From DAIRUS01 sp036803205 (GTDB lineage: Bacteria; Patescibacteriota; Minisyncoccia; Minisyncoccales; GBS-2): a stretch of 14,752 nucleotides of DNA. The stretch lies in NCBI GenBank assembly GCA_036803205.1, contig DAIRUS010000013.1:1-14752 (forward strand), given 5' to 3'. Below the pieces are notes generated by a model. The model made no database searches and was not told the origin of the DNA. It saw only the letters and a list, made by a program, of their open reading frames with translations. How positions within the stretch are numbered: the stretch's first letter is position 1; each line of letters begins with the position of its first letter. A program made the translations under genes and the position numbers. Positions 5,614 through 13,938 of the stretch are shown one piece after another.

Positions 5614-7026
5614 TTATAACTCTTCCCATCTTATAATTTTATATTGAGACCCAATAAAAGGAGTAAAAACCGGTGGATCGTAGAGTAAATAAGGATCAAC
5701 ATAAGTTTCTCTTTTTAAATAGCCAGAAACAACTTGACTTCCGGAAGTCCACTGTGTTCCCACTCTTCCATTACTAACGATTGAACCATAAATTTCCAAT
5801 TTTTCCCGAAAGTTTTGGGGATAATGATTCCTTCCAAATCTACCCTTTTGAGCAACGAAAATTCCCCTCAATTCCATTTTATTAGGAGAATCTGGCCCAA
5901 TTAAGATATTTCTCTCTCCGATTAAAGTTAAACCATCTGAACCATCTTTCACTAAATAGTCAATGTTTGCTTGTAAAATAACGTCAGTATCTAAATTTGG
6001 GTCAATCAAGTTTGCCGAGGCAACAATTATTTTTCCTTTAATTTCTCCTTCCGGCCATAAATTATCTTCAACAAAAATTGCTGGGCAGGCAGTGGGAATG
6101 GTATAGGTATTGAAAGTATATTCAGAGGTGATTGTGAAATAATTATAATGCCAACCCTCTTGTAGGGAATAGGCCCAAGTTGGCGAAAGATTGGTAATAA
6201 TTCTTACTTCCACCTTTCCTGTTCCAGTGGTTGGGTCTCTAAAAAATCTCAAACGATACCCTTTTCCTTGGGGATTAATGTTTTTAGATGGTTGAAGGTA
6301 AATCCCAGAGTTTTGGGCAAAAGTTTTCAGTTGAGCTAAATCAATAGTAATGCCGGTAAAATCAAAAGGAGGAACAGGAAAGGAAAATAAATTAGGATTT
6401 GAATTTTTAGTGGTGGTGAAAACTCCCGGGCAAAGACAATTTGAGCCAATTACTTTACAGCCATAAGTAGTGGGACAAGGAGAACAACCAAAAGATTCAG
6501 TACAAACCCAATTTTCTTTAGTCGAGGTGACGAGAGATTGATTCTCGCCATCAAACCTAATTCCACCGTTAGAATGAAAATGTCCTCTAATCTCGTGGTC
6601 TTGGCCAACCCAAAGATTATCATTGATAATATAAGAATATTTTGCCACTGATTCCCGACCATAAAAAACACTAATTTTTCTTTTTAGGTCTGGGAATTTA
6701 TGTGTCCAGCCGCTGGAAACAATTTTTACCAAACCAGTTATTCCACAGTTTTGAGTAATATCACTATTTAAAGAAAATTCACCAATTGAATTTCCAGTTA
6801 AATCTTGATATTCCCTATTCAAAAGGCAATTCTCGGCCACTTCATTATTTAAGCACCAGCGGTAATAACTCATCCCCGCTTCAGCAATTCCTAAGGCTTG
6901 GTTCCAGGCAACTTTTTGATTTATTATCCTTAGTTGCATTAAAATAAAACTCAAAAGTCCCACCAACATTATGAGAAAGATGGCACCAAAAACTAAAACA
7001 TATGTTGTAATAATTCCTTTTTTCAT
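5614..7026 (-). CDS. PilX-like minor pilin or pilus-tip protein with a cysteine-rich loop
   Basis: A 470-aa protein with an N-terminal membrane helix (about 5-31, ITTYVLVFGAIFLIMLVGLLSF) that continues into the amphipathic helix of a pilin stalk (about 32-60, AWNQALGIAEAGMSYYRW). AEAGM is typical of PilX-like pilins. It lacks a class III motif with glutamate at mature position 5, so cleavage by PilD is uncertain. The rest (about 80-470) is beta-rich: segments such as VGQDHEIRGHFHSNGGIRF and EGEIKGKIIVASANL resemble repeats of the PilX/DUF7305-type beta-helix found in bacterial PilX proteins. A loop at 175-199 holds six cysteines (C175, C181, C184, C190, C197, C199) that could form disulfides or bind metal. 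The gene starts 1 bp after the pilW-like stop. The usual PilX is under 200 aa, so this is a much enlarged version. Confidence 0.75.
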   Translation of the reverse strand: MKKGIITTYVLVFGAIFLIMLVGLLSFILMQLRIINQKVAWNQALGIAEAGMSYYRWCLNNEVAENCLLNREYQDLTGNSIGEFSLNSDITQNCGITGLVKIVSSGWTHKFPDLKRKISVFYGRESVAKYSYIINDNLWVGQDHEIRGHFHSNGGIRFDGENQSLVTSTKENWVCTESFGCSPCPTTYGCKVIGSNCLCPGVFTTTKNSNPNLFSFPVPPFDFTGITIDLAQLKTFAQNSGIYLQPSKNINPQGKGYRLRFFRDPTTGTGKVEVRIITNLSPTWAYSLQEGWHYNYFTITSEYTFNTYTIPTACPAIFVEDNLWPEGEIKGKIIVASANLIDPNLDTDVILQANIDYLVKDGSDGLTLIGERNILIGPDSPNKMELRGIFVAQKGRFGRNHYPQNFREKLEIYGSIVSNGRVGTQWTSGSQVVSGYLKRETYVDPYLLYDPPVFTPFIGSQYKIIRWEEL

Positions 7027-7027
7027 T

Positions 7028-8050
7028 TTATTCTAATTTCAAATTTCTCAGCTGAATATAAGATTCTAACTCAAAATCATCTGGCGGCCGATTGGGGTCA
7101 ACATTAATCACCAAATAAACCTTCATTAATTTTGCATCTTTTAATCTGGCTGGATACTCAGTGATTTTGTTTCCATTCTGATCAAAATATTCAAAAATTG
7201 GTGGAGCGTTTCTGACATAAAAGGTAATGACTGAAACTTCTTCTTGGCTCAAAGGATAACTGGGTGGTATTCCAACCGATTTGACTACCCCTTTTTTAAA
7301 TTCTGTACCCTGAATTTCCTGGGTGATAGAAAATTCAAAATTAGCTTTCATTTTATAATTTGACTCTTCCCAGTTACAATTTGAATCCACTCTTGAGGTA
7401 GCATCGGCCAAAAAAGTAATGCTACCATCGCTGGCTTGGGAAAAGACATCAAAAATTGTTGTCCCCTGCCAGGTGCCGGCACAATCTGAACAGTCGGTTC
7501 GGCAAACATCTCCCAATTTTGTTCCGTCAGCAAAAATTTCAACATACTCATTGGAAGCTCCCAAATCCCCTTCCACTGAAACTTTCAACTGGGCTGATTT
7601 TAAAGTCCCTTTTAAAAAGTTAGAAAAGTTAACGCTACAACTACCGCCAGCAGTAAAAGTAACGCATTTTTGGACAAAGGTTTCTGAGATGATTTGGCCT
7701 AAAAAATATCTCACTCTTTCTGTTTTCCCATCATTGTCTATATCAGAATAAAAAATAAATTCTTTGTCTCCGGCTTTTTCAATCGGAAAAGCGCCATTTT
7801 CTCCCTGCCTTGCCTCTCTAATTTCTTTAACCATTATCTCAATCCCTTTTCTGGCTTCCCCAAGAGCTATTGATTGTTGCCATTCATAAGAATGGGTTTG
7901 ATAAAGCATTAAAACTAGACCTGAAAGCACAGCCATCATTAAGGCAAAAATAAAAATGACAATAATGGCTTCCAATAAACTAAAACCAGGCAAATCCAAA
8001 ATTTCAACCTTTTTTCCTGAAACCCTGAGATAATTCCGAAATTTGTTCAT
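7028..8050 (-). CDS. PilW-like minor pilin carrying an inserted beta-sandwich domain
   Basis: The prepilin signature is GFSLLEAIIVIFIF: cleavage is expected after Gly22, making Phe23 residue 1 and Glu27 the conserved Glu5. The leader of 22 residues is long and basic. The stalk helix runs to about 80 and leads into a pilin head (FIFYSDIDNDGKTERVRYFLG, about 98-118). The same head seems to resume at about 248 (GTEFKKGVVK) and ends with a strand set (SVITFYVRN and MKVYLVINVDPNRP). Between them, about 119-247, is a separate beta-rich unit with C129, C138, C183, C187, C190 and C225, containing AQLKVSVEGDLGASNEYVEI. The gene lies 39 bp after the pilV-like gene and 1 bp before the pilX-like one, so all three are one operon. 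A role in priming the fibre and exposing an adhesive tip is inference from known PilV/W/X systems. Confidence 0.85.
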   Translation of the reverse strand: MNKFRNYLRVSGKKVEILDLPGFSLLEAIIVIFIFALMMAVLSGLVLMLYQTHSYEWQQSIALGEARKGIEIMVKEIREARQGENGAFPIEKAGDKEFIFYSDIDNDGKTERVRYFLGQIISETFVQKCVTFTAGGSCSVNFSNFLKGTLKSAQLKVSVEGDLGASNEYVEIFADGTKLGDVCRTDCSDCAGTWQGTTIFDVFSQASDGSITFLADATSRVDSNCNWEESNYKMKANFEFSITQEIQGTEFKKGVVKSVGIPPSYPLSQEEVSVITFYVRNAPPIFEYFDQNGNKITEYPARLKDAKLMKVYLVINVDPNRPPDDFELESYIQLRNLKLE

Positions 8051-8089
8051 ATTTTTTCGCCGGCTTTTTTGCTTTTTTTAAGTTTTCTG

Positions 8090-9820
8090 TCACTCAATCT
8101 GTGTCAATCTAATTGTCTCTCTCACGTCTTGAGAGAGATAAATTGTTGTTGATTCTGTCTCGTATCCTGGAGCTGAAACTTCTAAATTATAATTTCCAAC
8201 CTCTAAAGGAATAAATAAGGTTTGGCCCTTCTTATCAGTATATTGGGTTTGGTCATAGCCAGATTTAAATAATCTGACAGTGGCTGAAAAGATTGGTTCT
8301 AATGTTTCTTCGTTTTGAATAGTAACCAAGAGGGAATTTTGGGCTTCAAAATATAATTTTACAGTTAAATTGGTATCTGGAGCTAAAGAAATTGGTTGAG
8401 GGGAAGGATCAATATTGACCAAATCTAAACCTTCTGCTGGGTCAATTGAAAAATTATAATTATCCCATTCCAAATTTGAAATTTCTTTTTCGCCTTGAGA
8501 GTTAGTTTGATGATTCTGGTTGTATTTGTAAACCGGTTCTTCATTACTATCGTGACCAATTAATTTTTCTCCTCTTAAATTAAAGGCGACATTACCAATG
8601 GGAGTTGATTGACTACTCATCCAGGAAATCTGCCAATCAAAAAGAGTGGGACTAACTGAAGAATCGTTGGTTGAAAAATTGGCCCTGACTTTTAATTGAG
8701 AATAATGAGAAGAAAGATTTCGCAAATCCACTGGCGAAGAATCAAAACCAGTTGAATTTCCCGGCAAATCACTATCAGGAACCAAAACCCAATTCCCTCC
8801 TGAAAGATAATAGATTTGATATTTCAAATCAGTTTCAGCCGGTTCTTCATCGCTAAAAGAAAATTTTTCCCACTGAATAACATTGACTGGCGAAATGGCA
8901 ACTGAAACCAAAAAACCTGAAGACAAATAGCTTCCTTCTGAAGTGGCCAAGGTTACTTTTCCCCCATCAATAATCACATCAGATTTTTCCGAAATTTTGC
9001 TTTCATCAGAAAAAGAATCAGAAAAATAATCAGTTCCCCAGGGAGAAAGGGTTTGAATAGAAAAAGAGCTCAACTTATCAATGGAAAAACTAATTGGGAC
9101 AATTTGACCTTCTAAAACAATGGGGTGGGGTTTTTGGGGAATGGCAGTTTCATCAATGCCATAAGTTCTCTCGCTTGAATATCCTGATTTTGATACAACA
9201 ACTTTATAAATTCCGGCTGTCAGCGGAAAATCATGTTGGCCATCAGAGGAAGTGGCTGAATCAATTAAACTGCCGGTGGAGGGATCAAAAATCTCAATCA
9301 AGGGTGAAGGAACCATTATCCCTCGGGCATCAAAAACCAAGATTGATAAAATTCCACCTGGTTGTTCTTGGCAGGTTTGAATTTCCTCCACTTTATCTTT
9401 GGGAGCAACATCGGTAATTAGTTGTAGTTCCCCTGACAATCTTCCCGACCAAGACACTTTAACTCCCACTCTTTTATAATCCCAGTTGCAGGCATCCTCA
9501 GTTCCGACTCCATCAGCTGGATCAACAATAAATTTTACTTTAGTTTCAATCTGGTATTCAATATTATTAAGAACCTTGGTAGTTATCGGCTCTAAAATTC
9601 CTTCAGCATAAGGCAATGAGGCATTTATTGTTCCAATTGACAAATAAGGTAAATTTCTAATTTTTTCAATTTGACCCTGAGCAATGGCGGTGGCGGTAAT
9701 TTTTCTTTGATTTAAACCAATTACTTTTGCCCCTAACTGATAAGCACCAAAAATTCCCAAAAAAACAATTAAAATCAAAAAGGCGCCAACTAAAACTTCT
9801 ATTAATGTAAAACCCCTCAT
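8090..9820 (-). CDS. PilV-like giant minor pilin with carboxypeptidase-regulatory-like domains
   Basis: The class III signal is MRG|FTLIEVLVG with Glu8 as mature Glu5; the leader is only three residues. The stalk helix covers about 4-55 and a small pilin head about 75-135 (paired C111 and C150). The remaining 420 residues are extracellular beta domains. A carboxypeptidase D regulatory-like domain covers about 155-240 (ILVFDARGIMVPSPLIEIFD, then LTAGIYKVVVSKSGY). A jelly-roll-like domain covers about 265-400 (YLSSGFLVSVAISP to SPTLFDWQISW). A Cna-B-like segment covers about 405-490, and a second carboxypeptidase-regulatory-like domain about 495-575 (SATVRLFKSGYDQTQYTDKKG, then VGNYNLEVSAPGY). 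Ordinary PilV is about 150-200 aa. The tail looks like a chain of spacer domains lifting a binding face away from the fibre, a strong candidate for contact with host or neighbour cells. It is first in the minor pilin operon; no Shine-Dalgarno sequence is seen. Confidence 0.88.
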   Translation of the reverse strand: MRGFTLIEVLVGAFLILIVFLGIFGAYQLGAKVIGLNQRKITATAIAQGQIEKIRNLPYLSIGTINASLPYAEGILEPITTKVLNNIEYQIETKVKFIVDPADGVGTEDACNWDYKRVGVKVSWSGRLSGELQLITDVAPKDKVEEIQTCQEQPGGILSILVFDARGIMVPSPLIEIFDPSTGSLIDSATSSDGQHDFPLTAGIYKVVVSKSGYSSERTYGIDETAIPQKPHPIVLEGQIVPISFSIDKLSSFSIQTLSPWGTDYFSDSFSDESKISEKSDVIIDGGKVTLATSEGSYLSSGFLVSVAISPVNVIQWEKFSFSDEEPAETDLKYQIYYLSGGNWVLVPDSDLPGNSTGFDSSPVDLRNLSSHYSQLKVRANFSTNDSSVSPTLFDWQISWMSSQSTPIGNVAFNLRGEKLIGHDSNEEPVYKYNQNHQTNSQGEKEISNLEWDNYNFSIDPAEGLDLVNIDPSPQPISLAPDTNLTVKLYFEAQNSLLVTIQNEETLEPIFSATVRLFKSGYDQTQYTDKKGQTLFIPLEVGNYNLEVSAPGYETESTTIYLSQDVRETIRLTQIE

Positions 9821-9857
9821 AATTTAAAAGACAAAAGTCAAAATTGGAAGTTAAAAT

Positions 9858-10229
9858 TTAAAACTTTTTCTTTTTTAAAGTTATTATTCTGAAAGCTAGA
9901 ATTTTGGCAATTTCAGTGACTTCCCTTAAAATCTCATTGGTTTTTTCTTTATCCGCTTTGCCGGAATCTCTCAAAAGACCAAGCCAATATTTTGTTTCAT
10001 TAGCCGATTTTAAAGCAATTTCGCAAAATCTTTTGTATTTTGGCTCTTGAGTTCGCAACCTTGGCTTCAATTAAATTTGCTCTAACACTTCTCTCTGTTC
10101 TCAAAATTGATCACTTATGACAAAAAAGGCTTTTTGTGGGTAAGCTCTCAATAAAATCAATCAGTCAAAGACCAAATCTATAACATCTAATCTAATATCA
10201 ATTTTGGGCTTTAAATTGCAATTTTTCAT
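9858..10229 (-). pseudogene. decayed four-helix-bundle protein (23S rRNA intervening-sequence type)
   Basis: The last 55 residues (RFCEIALKSANETKYWLGLL to ILAFRIITLKKKKF) are an unmistakable end of the S23/IVP-type four-helix-bundle family, whose members are about 115-130 aa. The earlier part is present but out of frame. From the ATG at 10229 one reads LKPKIDIRLDVIDLVFD, then AFFVISDQ, then LRTERSVRANLIEAKVANSRA, with at least three frameshifts or stops between them. An open 70-codon frame remains (10070-9858), whose first residues come from the wrong frame. Such proteins are common in Patescibacteria as stand-alone genes; their biochemical role is not well known. It separates pilC from the minor pilin genes and is probably not part of the pilus. 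Confidence 0.8.
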
Positions 10230-10243
10230 TTTGATTTTTGAAT

Positions 10244-11485
10244 TTACTTAATCGCTCCCAGCATCGAATACATTGGTTGAACCATTGAAACGGCAAAAAA
10301 ACCAACCGCTCCGCCAATAATCAGCATTAAAATCGGTTCAAGAGCTGAAGCCAAATTCTTTGTCAAATTTGAAACCTCCTCTTCATAAAAATCGGCTAAT
10401 TTTTCTAAAATGGTTGAAGTCTCGCCGGTCTCTTCGCCGACAGCAATCATCTGAATAATAGTTAAAGGATAAATATTAGAATATGGTTTTAGAGATTCAG
10501 AGAGTTTCGCCCCTCTTCTTACTTTTTCAGCTGATTCAAGGAGGGCGTTCTTGTAATAAGAATTGCCAAGAATTCCGGCAGTAATTTCCAGAGAACGGGG
10601 AAGGGGCAAACCAGCTGAAATAAGTGAACCTAAGCTCCTCACGGTATAAGCCGAATTTGAATTTCTGATAATTGAAGAAAAAATGGGAATTTTGAGGGTG
10701 AGGGTGTCGATGATTTTCTTTCCAATTTTTGTTTTCTGAAAGTACCAAAAAAAGAGAAATAAAAAAAGTAAAAAAATAATCAAAAAATACCATCTTTGAC
10801 TCAAAAAAGTTCCCAGGCCAATGACAATTTGGGTAGTCATTGGCAGTTTTATTTCCAGTTCTTTAAAGGTAGCTGCTAATTGGGGGATAACTAAAATCAG
10901 CATCAAAATTCCAATCCCAATCATGGCGCAAACTATTACCGCTGGATAAATCATTGCTCCTTTAATTTTTGATTTTAAATCGTGTTCCTTTTCCATCTGG
11001 CGAGATAAAATTTTTAAGACCTCTTCTAAATTTCCGGTTTCTTCTCCCACCTTAACTAAACTTTGAAAAAACTCAGAAAAAATATTCGGATGTTTCGCCA
11101 AAGAAGCTGAAAAGCTTTGACCTTTAACAATTTCTTCTCTAATCTTTGTTAAAGCCATTTTAAATCTTTTATTTTTGGCTTGTAAAGTTAAGGTTGTCAA
11201 AGCTTCAGCTAAAGAAAGACCAGCAAAAATCATCACCTGAAGATTTCGGGTAAAAAACATCTTCTCAGTCAATGGAACACCTCCAAAAAAAGGGAGGGGT
11301 TGAAAGCCTTTTTTTAATTTTTTTTCTTCAGGTACTGCCTGAATTAAAATTAGACCTTCTTCTTTCAAAATTCTGACCAATTGATGAGTATCTTTGACTT
11401 CAATTGTGCCGGTTTTTTTCTCACCATCTAAAGATTTAGCAGTATAAAAATATCTCGGCATAATCGAAAAAGCAGTTTTCTTCAT
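10244..11485 (-). CDS. pilC: type IV pilus inner-membrane platform protein PilC (GspF family)
   Basis: PilC sits in the inner membrane between the motor ATPases and the growing fibre. The 413-aa protein has an N-terminal helical domain (about 10-60, PRYFYTAKSLDGEKKTGTIE) and two GspF cytoplasmic repeats (about 75-200 and 275-400). Each repeat has a GEETG motif (147-151 and 350-354). Membrane helices lie at about 182-204, 232-248 and 382-402. The start is uncertain: ATG at 11485 (used here) or Met9 at 11461, where family members usually begin. A TATAAT overlaps the first ATG, which favours Met9. On the other hand, a short upstream frame ends in TAATG at 11485, which favours Met1 by coupling. 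PilB and PilT, its usual neighbours, are absent here. Confidence 0.95.
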   Translation of the reverse strand: MKKTAFSIMPRYFYTAKSLDGEKKTGTIEVKDTHQLVRILKEEGLILIQAVPEEKKLKKGFQPLPFFGGVPLTEKMFFTRNLQVMIFAGLSLAEALTTLTLQAKNKRFKMALTKIREEIVKGQSFSASLAKHPNIFSEFFQSLVKVGEETGNLEEVLKILSRQMEKEHDLKSKIKGAMIYPAVIVCAMIGIGILMLILVIPQLAATFKELEIKLPMTTQIVIGLGTFLSQRWYFLIIFLLFLFLFFWYFQKTKIGKKIIDTLTLKIPIFSSIIRNSNSAYTVRSLGSLISAGLPLPRSLEITAGILGNSYYKNALLESAEKVRRGAKLSESLKPYSNIYPLTIIQMIAVGEETGETSTILEKLADFYEEEVSNLTKNLASALEPILMLIIGGAVGFFAVSMVQPMYSMLGAIK

Positions 11486-11489
11486 TATA
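11484..11489 (-). promoter_or_regulatory. possible -10 element of pilC
   Basis: TATAAT on the minus strand overlaps the first possible pilC start codon. If used, transcription starts near 11477, leaving a 16-nt leader before Met9 (11461) and no Shine-Dalgarno sequence. No good -35 is seen, so activity is uncertain. Confidence 0.4.
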
Positions 11490-11589
11490 TCTTATTTTCA
11501 AGCAAATAAAAAATGGGCCCATAAGTCCCATAACATATTAGACAATACCCTCCAACAACAAGGAAACTGTAATAAAAAAGCCATGGCAA
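11485..11589 (-). CDS. possible 34-codon membrane peptide, or end of a decayed gene, before pilC
   Basis: From a TTG at 11589 the minus strand is open for 34 codons and reads as one membrane helix with a Gly/Tyr-rich end (YSFLVVGGYCLICYGTYG, then IFYLLENKI). Its TAA overlaps the pilC ATG as TAATG, the arrangement of translational coupling. An alternative is that one frameshift near 11570 joins it to an upstream frame (KTKNINRKIIAMAFLLQF), making a single broken membrane protein of about 50 aa starting near 11640. I do not recognise either version. The remaining gap up to 11666 holds only T-rich sequence on the plus strand and no terminator or promoter that I can support. Confidence 0.3.
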   Translation of the reverse strand: MPWLFYYSFLVVGGYCLICYGTYGPIFYLLENKI

Positions 11590-11666
11590 TGATTTTACGG
11601 TTAATATTTTTTGTTTTTTGAGGAGTTTTTTGTTTTGGTACTCTATTTTCTAATCTGAGCTAATAT

Positions 11667-13922
11667 CTAAGGAATTCTTTCAGGGAGTTTTTCTTCGATG
11701 GGGATTTGGGTTGGCATTTCTTCTCGGGCTGGTTTTCCTTCTCTTAATCTTTGAAGGATTTCTTTGACTAAAGAATGATCGGGATTAAATTTTTCGATTC
11801 TTTCAAATTGCTCAATGGCTAAATCTTTTTTGCCCTCTTTGTCATAAATTAAGCCGAGATAATATCTGGCATTAGAATAATCAGGATCAATTAAAATTGC
11901 CCTTTCAAATTCAGCTTTGGCTTTTTCAAATTGCTTTTCCTGATAGTAAAAAACCCCAAATTGAAAGGCTAAATTTTTATCTTCAGGAAAAATAAGCTTT
12001 AACTCTTCAAGTTTTTCAATTGCTTCTTTAACCTTCCCTTCTTTTTTAAATAAAATTGCCATCTGAAAATGAGCTGGCGGAAAATCAGGTTTTAAATTAA
12101 CTGCTTTTTCTAAACTCTCTCTGGCTCTTTCTATCTCATTTTTGACCAAAAAAATAGCTCCAATTTGAGTGAAAAAATAAGGATTGGTTGGTTCAAGTTC
12201 TGAGGCTTTTTGATAGTTTTGGATAGCAAAATCTTCCGCTCCTTTGGCAAGATTAATCAGAGATTGATAAATAAATCCTCTTATTGCCCAATTGGCAACA
12301 TTATTTGGTGAAAGCTCGACGGCTTTTTTGGCAAAAGAATTGGCAGAACGAAAAAGAGGAGTAATTAAGTTTTCAATTTCTTTTTGGCTCAAATTCCCTT
12401 TCTCAAGCTCTTCTTTTCCTTTCAAAAGATAGGTCTGAGCTAAATCTCTTAAATAAAGATCTTCTTTTTCTTTGACTAAATCTTTAGCAAGAACCAATTT
12501 TTCAATTGCCTCTTGATAATCTTCGCCTGCCAAAGCCCTTTTCCCTTCTTGATAATTTTTTTCAGCTAAAATACGCCGATAAAGAGAAATGCTGCCAGTA
12601 AAAATTAAAATCAAAACTAAAAAGGAAATTAAAGACAAAAAAAAGATCTTTGCCGGATTGAAAGAAAAAATCTCTTTTTTAAAATCATTAAGCAAAACTA
12701 TTATTGCCAAGAAAAACCAAAACAAAAATCTAATCATTAAATTTCCGGGATGAGAAACAAAAACTATTAAAATCGCCAAAAAACTAGCCAAAATCCCAAC
12801 TGCCAAAATCTCTTCTTTTTCTCTCTTTTGAGGATTGAAAAAATAAAAAATCGCTGAAAAAAGACCAAAAACCAAAATTGCCAAAAAAATCAAAAATCCC
12901 AAAAGACCAAATTCAATTAATAATTCAATCAAAAAGGAAGAAGGATGGAAAAACCTCAAGTCCCACTTATTGGTCAAATTTATTACAACTGGTTTGAACT
13001 TTGAATAATTAAAAACAAAAGTACCCGGGCCGGAACCAAAAAAAATGTCTTTTATTCCTCTTTCAACTAAAGATTTTTTTGCCACCTCAAAAGAATGATT
13101 AAAAGATAAAGATAATTCATCTGGCAGATTTAAGTTAAAAACCTTAATCTTCAAAACGCCAAAAACAATTGAAGAGGTTAAAAGAAAAACAATAAAAACC
13201 AAGAAAAAGAATGAAAAAGTTTTTCTTTTTAAAAAGAGAAAAAGCCAAAAAACAAGAGCTGAAATTAAAATTGAAATCCAGGCCAGACTAACATTGAGGA
13301 GAAAAATCAAAATCAAGGCTAAAAACAAAAAAATTCCAAAAAAGAGTTTTATCAATCTTCTTGAAATCAAAAAGAAAGAAATCAAAATTGGCAAAAGAGA
13401 GGCAACAAAAATGGCTAGATTTTTTGGTGGGCCAATAAATTCAAAATTAATTTGAGGAAAAATTTCAGAGACAAAAGCAATTTTGTTAAAAACTTGAAAA
13501 AGAGAAAGCAAAATTACAAAAAAACAACTCAAAGAAAAAACAAAAGAAAGCCAAAAAATTTCTTCTTTTTGAAAAATATTAAAAACTAGAAAAGAAAAAA
13601 GTAAAAACAAAAAAGAAGCCAAAAAAGAAGAGGCAGTTGGCAAAGACCTTCCCCAAAAACTGCCTTCTGGCGATAGAGAAAAATAAGTAGAGATAGCGAG
13701 AATAAAAAAGAAAGAGAGAAAGAGCAAATTAAAAATTCTGGCTTTCAAAATAATTTTTTGTTCTAAAATAGATTCAATTAACCAAAAAAACAAAGCTAAA
13801 AAAACGCCCAAAAATAAAACCGCCTGTTTTTCAAAATCTAAAAGCTCGTTTGCTAAAAACAAACTGAAATTTGGCAAAACAAAAACCAAAAGATAAATAA
13901 TAACTTTAGAAACCTTCCTCAA
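11667..13922 (-). CDS. O-antigen ligase/polymerase-like (Wzy/WaaL/PglL) membrane protein with C-terminal TPR repeats
   Basis: Residues 5-440 hold about eleven to twelve membrane helices. The large loop before the last helices (about 257-330) has GSGPGTFVFNYSKF and FHPSSFLIELLIEFGLLGF. This is the pattern of the Wzy_C/O-antigen ligase domain (G-x-G-x-G-x-F, then H-x-S-x-[FY]-L-x5-E-x-G), with His326 as a probable key residue. Such enzymes move a lipid-linked glycan to a sugar or protein acceptor outside the membrane. Residues about 450-725 are tetratricopeptide repeats; consensus pieces include AEDFAIQNYQKASELEPTNP, ARESLEKAVNLKPD and KAEFERAILIDPDYSNARYY. The Pro/Glu-rich tail is about 726-751. 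The start is a TTG at 13922 with a weak GGA; no ATG is in frame upstream and the frame is open back through the adjacent palindrome. Whether it acts on pilins, wall polymer or free polysaccharide cannot be decided from sequence. Confidence 0.88.
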   Translation of the reverse strand: MRKVSKVIIYLLVFVLPNFSLFLANELLDFEKQAVLFLGVFLALFFWLIESILEQKIILKARIFNLLFLSFFFILAISTYFSLSPEGSFWGRSLPTASSFLASFLFLLFSFLVFNIFQKEEIFWLSFVFSLSCFFVILLSLFQVFNKIAFVSEIFPQINFEFIGPPKNLAIFVASLLPILISFFLISRRLIKLFFGIFLFLALILIFLLNVSLAWISILISALVFWLFLFLKRKTFSFFFLVFIVFLLTSSIVFGVLKIKVFNLNLPDELSLSFNHSFEVAKKSLVERGIKDIFFGSGPGTFVFNYSKFKPVVINLTNKWDLRFFHPSSFLIELLIEFGLLGFLIFLAILVFGLFSAIFYFFNPQKREKEEILAVGILASFLAILIVFVSHPGNLMIRFLFWFFLAIIVLLNDFKKEIFSFNPAKIFFLSLISFLVLILIFTGSISLYRRILAEKNYQEGKRALAGEDYQEAIEKLVLAKDLVKEKEDLYLRDLAQTYLLKGKEELEKGNLSQKEIENLITPLFRSANSFAKKAVELSPNNVANWAIRGFIYQSLINLAKGAEDFAIQNYQKASELEPTNPYFFTQIGAIFLVKNEIERARESLEKAVNLKPDFPPAHFQMAILFKKEGKVKEAIEKLEELKLIFPEDKNLAFQFGVFYYQEKQFEKAKAEFERAILIDPDYSNARYYLGLIYDKEGKKDLAIEQFERIEKFNPDHSLVKEILQRLREGKPAREEMPTQIPIEEKLPERIP

Positions 13923-13938
13923 TTTCCAAAACCAGCGG

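Noticed and set aside
11520..11666. A terminator or promoter between the ligase-like gene and pilC
   Set aside because: No hairpin followed by a T run is seen on the minus strand, and T-rich stretches on the plus strand lack a stem; only the TATAAT at the pilC start stands out.
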